The notes below the pieces were generated by a model, which saw nothing but the letters and a program-made list of their open reading frames with translations, was not told the origin of the DNA and did not search any database. Made by a program: the position numbers and the translations under genes. Shown in pieces: positions 6,414 to 7,317 of a stretch of DNA of 7,317 nt. The DNA is taken from NCBI GenBank assembly GCA_050263095.1, contig JBLNEW010000053.1, positions 1 through 7,317 of the forward strand. Reading direction: 5' to 3'. Source of the DNA: FEB-35 sp050263095 (GTDB lineage Bacteria > Desulfobacterota > Deferrimicrobia > Deferrimicrobiales > Deferrimicrobiaceae). The number at the start of each line of letters is the position of its first letter. The first letter of the stretch is position 1.

Positions 6414-6730
6414 GTGTCAAGGATCGTCGTTCCTGCGGGATTTTCGTCGGCTGGCGAGGCTAAGCGCTTCGATGTCGTCCTCTTCGACGACCTCTCCCGC
6501 CTGGCCCGGGATAATTACCTCATGCTGTCCCTCATGGCAGAACTGCACTTCAATGGCGTCCGTGTGGTCTCGGTGGCGGACGGTCTGGACACGGGGGATG
6601 AAGAGGCCAAGCTCGAAATCCAGATCCGGGGCATCTTAATGAGCTGCAGCTCTCGGATCTCAAGAAGAAGACTTTCCAGGGACAGATCGGAAACAGCGGG
6701 TTTAGACGAGAAAATTCTTCAACAGCATGA
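6414..6730 (+). pseudogene. Serine recombinase catalytic-domain remnant, truncated and frameshifted
   Basis: The frame reads EAKRFDVVLFDDLSRLARDN, then LMLSLMAELHFNGVRVVSVA and DGLDTGDEEAKLEIQIRGI. This is the second half of a serine recombinase (resolvase/invertase) catalytic domain; the two Arg of 'SRLARD' correspond to R68 and R71 of gamma-delta resolvase. The N-terminal part with the nucleophilic serine is missing; DNA before about 6450 is not recognisable. At 6637/6638 one base has been lost: after GI the frame should continue NELQLSDLKKKTFQGQIGN, which is found in the next frame from 6638 until TGA at 6728. The rest of the enzyme (recombinase domain, zinc ribbon, coiled coil) is absent. 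Sequence resumes with an ssrA-like 19-mer and then the L-arm repeat. This is a dead gene, but it identifies the type of mobile element present. Confidence 0.8.
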
Positions 6731-6749
6731 GTGGAGGCGGGGGGAGTTG
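6731..6749 (-). repeat. Duplicate of the ssrA 3' end (19 bp)
   Basis: These 19 bases (GTGGAGGCGGGGGGAGTTG on +) are identical to 6979-6997, the acceptor and T-arm end of tmRNA, in the same orientation 248 bases away. Similarity stops on both sides. It follows the end of the recombinase remnant directly and looks like the scar of another recombination event at the ssrA 3' end. Confidence 0.6.
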
Positions 6750-6901
6750 CCCGCCTTAAGCCTCGGCGGTCTCGCCATTACCCCTCCGAGAATAGGGAGC
6801 GGGGTACCCCAGGGAGCGCAATATTTCCGGGAGTGGGGCTGGCCGGTGCGGCGCGGCTCGGGGCTGTCGCGCTCCGCAAGGTCGCGCTTTTCCTCCCTCA
6901 C

Positions 6902-6983
6902 CGGTCGGCGCCCCGAGCCGGTTCAACTCCCCGCAACCAAATGCATTACATTTCCGCAACAGGAAAACCGAGGAAATGGTGGA
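6902..6983 (+). repeat. L-arm repeat, copy 2 (attR-like junction with ssrA)
   Basis: It is a direct repeat of 3275-3356 (79/82 identical). Its last seven bases, TGGTGGA, are also the first seven of the tmRNA 3' end, after which the sequence is ssrA instead of the R-arm. It keeps AATGCATT (6940-6947). The inverted repeat is shortened to seven pairs by one base change (CCGAGG instead of CCGCGG). Confidence 0.8.
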
Positions 6984-7317
6984 GGCGGGGGGAGTTGAAC
7001 CCCCGTCCGAAGACTCTTTACTCCGGGCTGCTACGTGCGTTTCCGGTCGTTTGGATCTCGTCTTCGGGGACCCCGGCCGGCAGGGTTCCCTTCGGACCAT
7101 CCCGGTGCATTTTCGCCTTTCGGCCCCCCGGGAGAGGACTTCGGGCTATCCCGTAAAGTCGACGCCCTTACGCCTGTACGGGCATTCGGCGGTCGGACGT
7201 ACGCGGCTTTAAGCCGCGTAAGCGTAGCTATAGTCGTTGGCGACTATGTGGTTCCCGCTTTTGACGAGGGTGCGGGGCCTCGGCACGCAACCCGGGAGCA
7301 TCGACGTCCCCGTCGAA
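6977..7317 (-). ncRNA. ssrA: tmRNA (ssrA), 5' end cut by window edge
   Basis: tmRNA rescues stalled ribosomes and tags incomplete proteins for proteolysis, working with SmpB. The 3' end on the minus strand is GGGGGTTCAACTCCCCCCGC followed by CTCCACCA: T-arm, acceptor and encoded CCA ending at 6977. The 5' side at the window edge reads TTCGACGGGGACGTCGATGC, the conserved 'TTTCGACGGGG' region, so only some 10-20 bases are missing. The tag frame runs from 7241 down to 7209, GCC AAC GAC TAT AGC TAC then GCT TAC GCG GCT TAA, giving ANDYSYAYAA after the first alanine from the charged tmRNA. The resume codon follows ATAGTC, as in Escherichia coli. The stop codon sits in a perfect 9-bp hairpin (7201-7219), as in helix 5. 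The promoter lies outside the window, and no strong terminator follows the CCA. Confidence 0.96.

Noticed and set aside
6414..6998. A single 194-residue plus-strand protein
   Set aside because: Only the first part is recombinase; after 6637 the true frame shifts and the rest is low-complexity read-through into repeats and ssrA.
6976..7212. Open frames across ssrA reading VEAGGVEPPSEDSLL and WWRRGELNPRP
   Set aside because: These are well-known spurious translations of a tmRNA/tRNA 3' end. The RNA gene explains the sequence.
1..7317. CRISPR array or toxin-antitoxin pair
   Set aside because: No regularly spaced repeats occur, and no gene pair of suitable size and motif is seen.

Overview
The window is bacterial chromosomal DNA, about 55-60% G+C with one AT-rich patch near 2745-2940. 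It ends inside the 3' part of an ssrA (tmRNA) gene. The lineage cannot be fixed from the sequence. PerR-type regulator plus KatG, Sec-exported proteins and a tmRNA tag reading ANDYSYAYAA suit a Gram-negative environmental bacterium, for example a deltaproteobacterial or Nitrospira-like group, but this is only an impression.

Layout. (1) 1-1306, probably resident chromosome: a non-coding leader, a 66-aa two-helix membrane protein and a 277-aa exported TPR protein, both on +. (2) 1335-3356, first accretion unit: a C-terminal helix-turn-helix fragment of a probable serine recombinase, a well-formed terminator and a secreted protein gene on the minus strand, an AT-rich intergenic stretch, and the 5' stub of an IS110-type transposase. 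(3) 3350-6983, second accretion unit: a second copy of the recombinase C-terminal fragment, then katG and perR (minus strand, perR upstream, 54 bp apart, likely one operon), then the N-terminal catalytic piece of a serine recombinase, truncated and frameshifted. (4) 6977-7317, ssrA on the minus strand, lacking only its extreme 5' end.

The most interesting structure is a set of short direct repeats around the sequence TGGTGGA, which is also the 3' end (CCA) of ssrA. One arm, 'R' (54 bp), occurs at 1353 and 3350. Another arm, 'L' (82 bp, 79 identical), occurs at 3275 and 6902. The order along the window is x-core-R, L-core-R, L-core-ssrA. This is the pattern expected from two related elements integrated in tandem at the ssrA 3' end: an attL-like junction, an attP-like junction and an attR-like junction. 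If so, perR-katG (peroxide sensing and catalase-peroxidase) is cargo of an ssrA-targeted element whose recombinase gene has decayed, and whose attachment site probably lay inside the recombinase reading frame.

Functionally, PerR would sense peroxide by metal-catalysed oxidation and control its own promoter and katG; KatG removes H2O2. The exported TPR protein and the secreted minus-strand protein have no assigned role.
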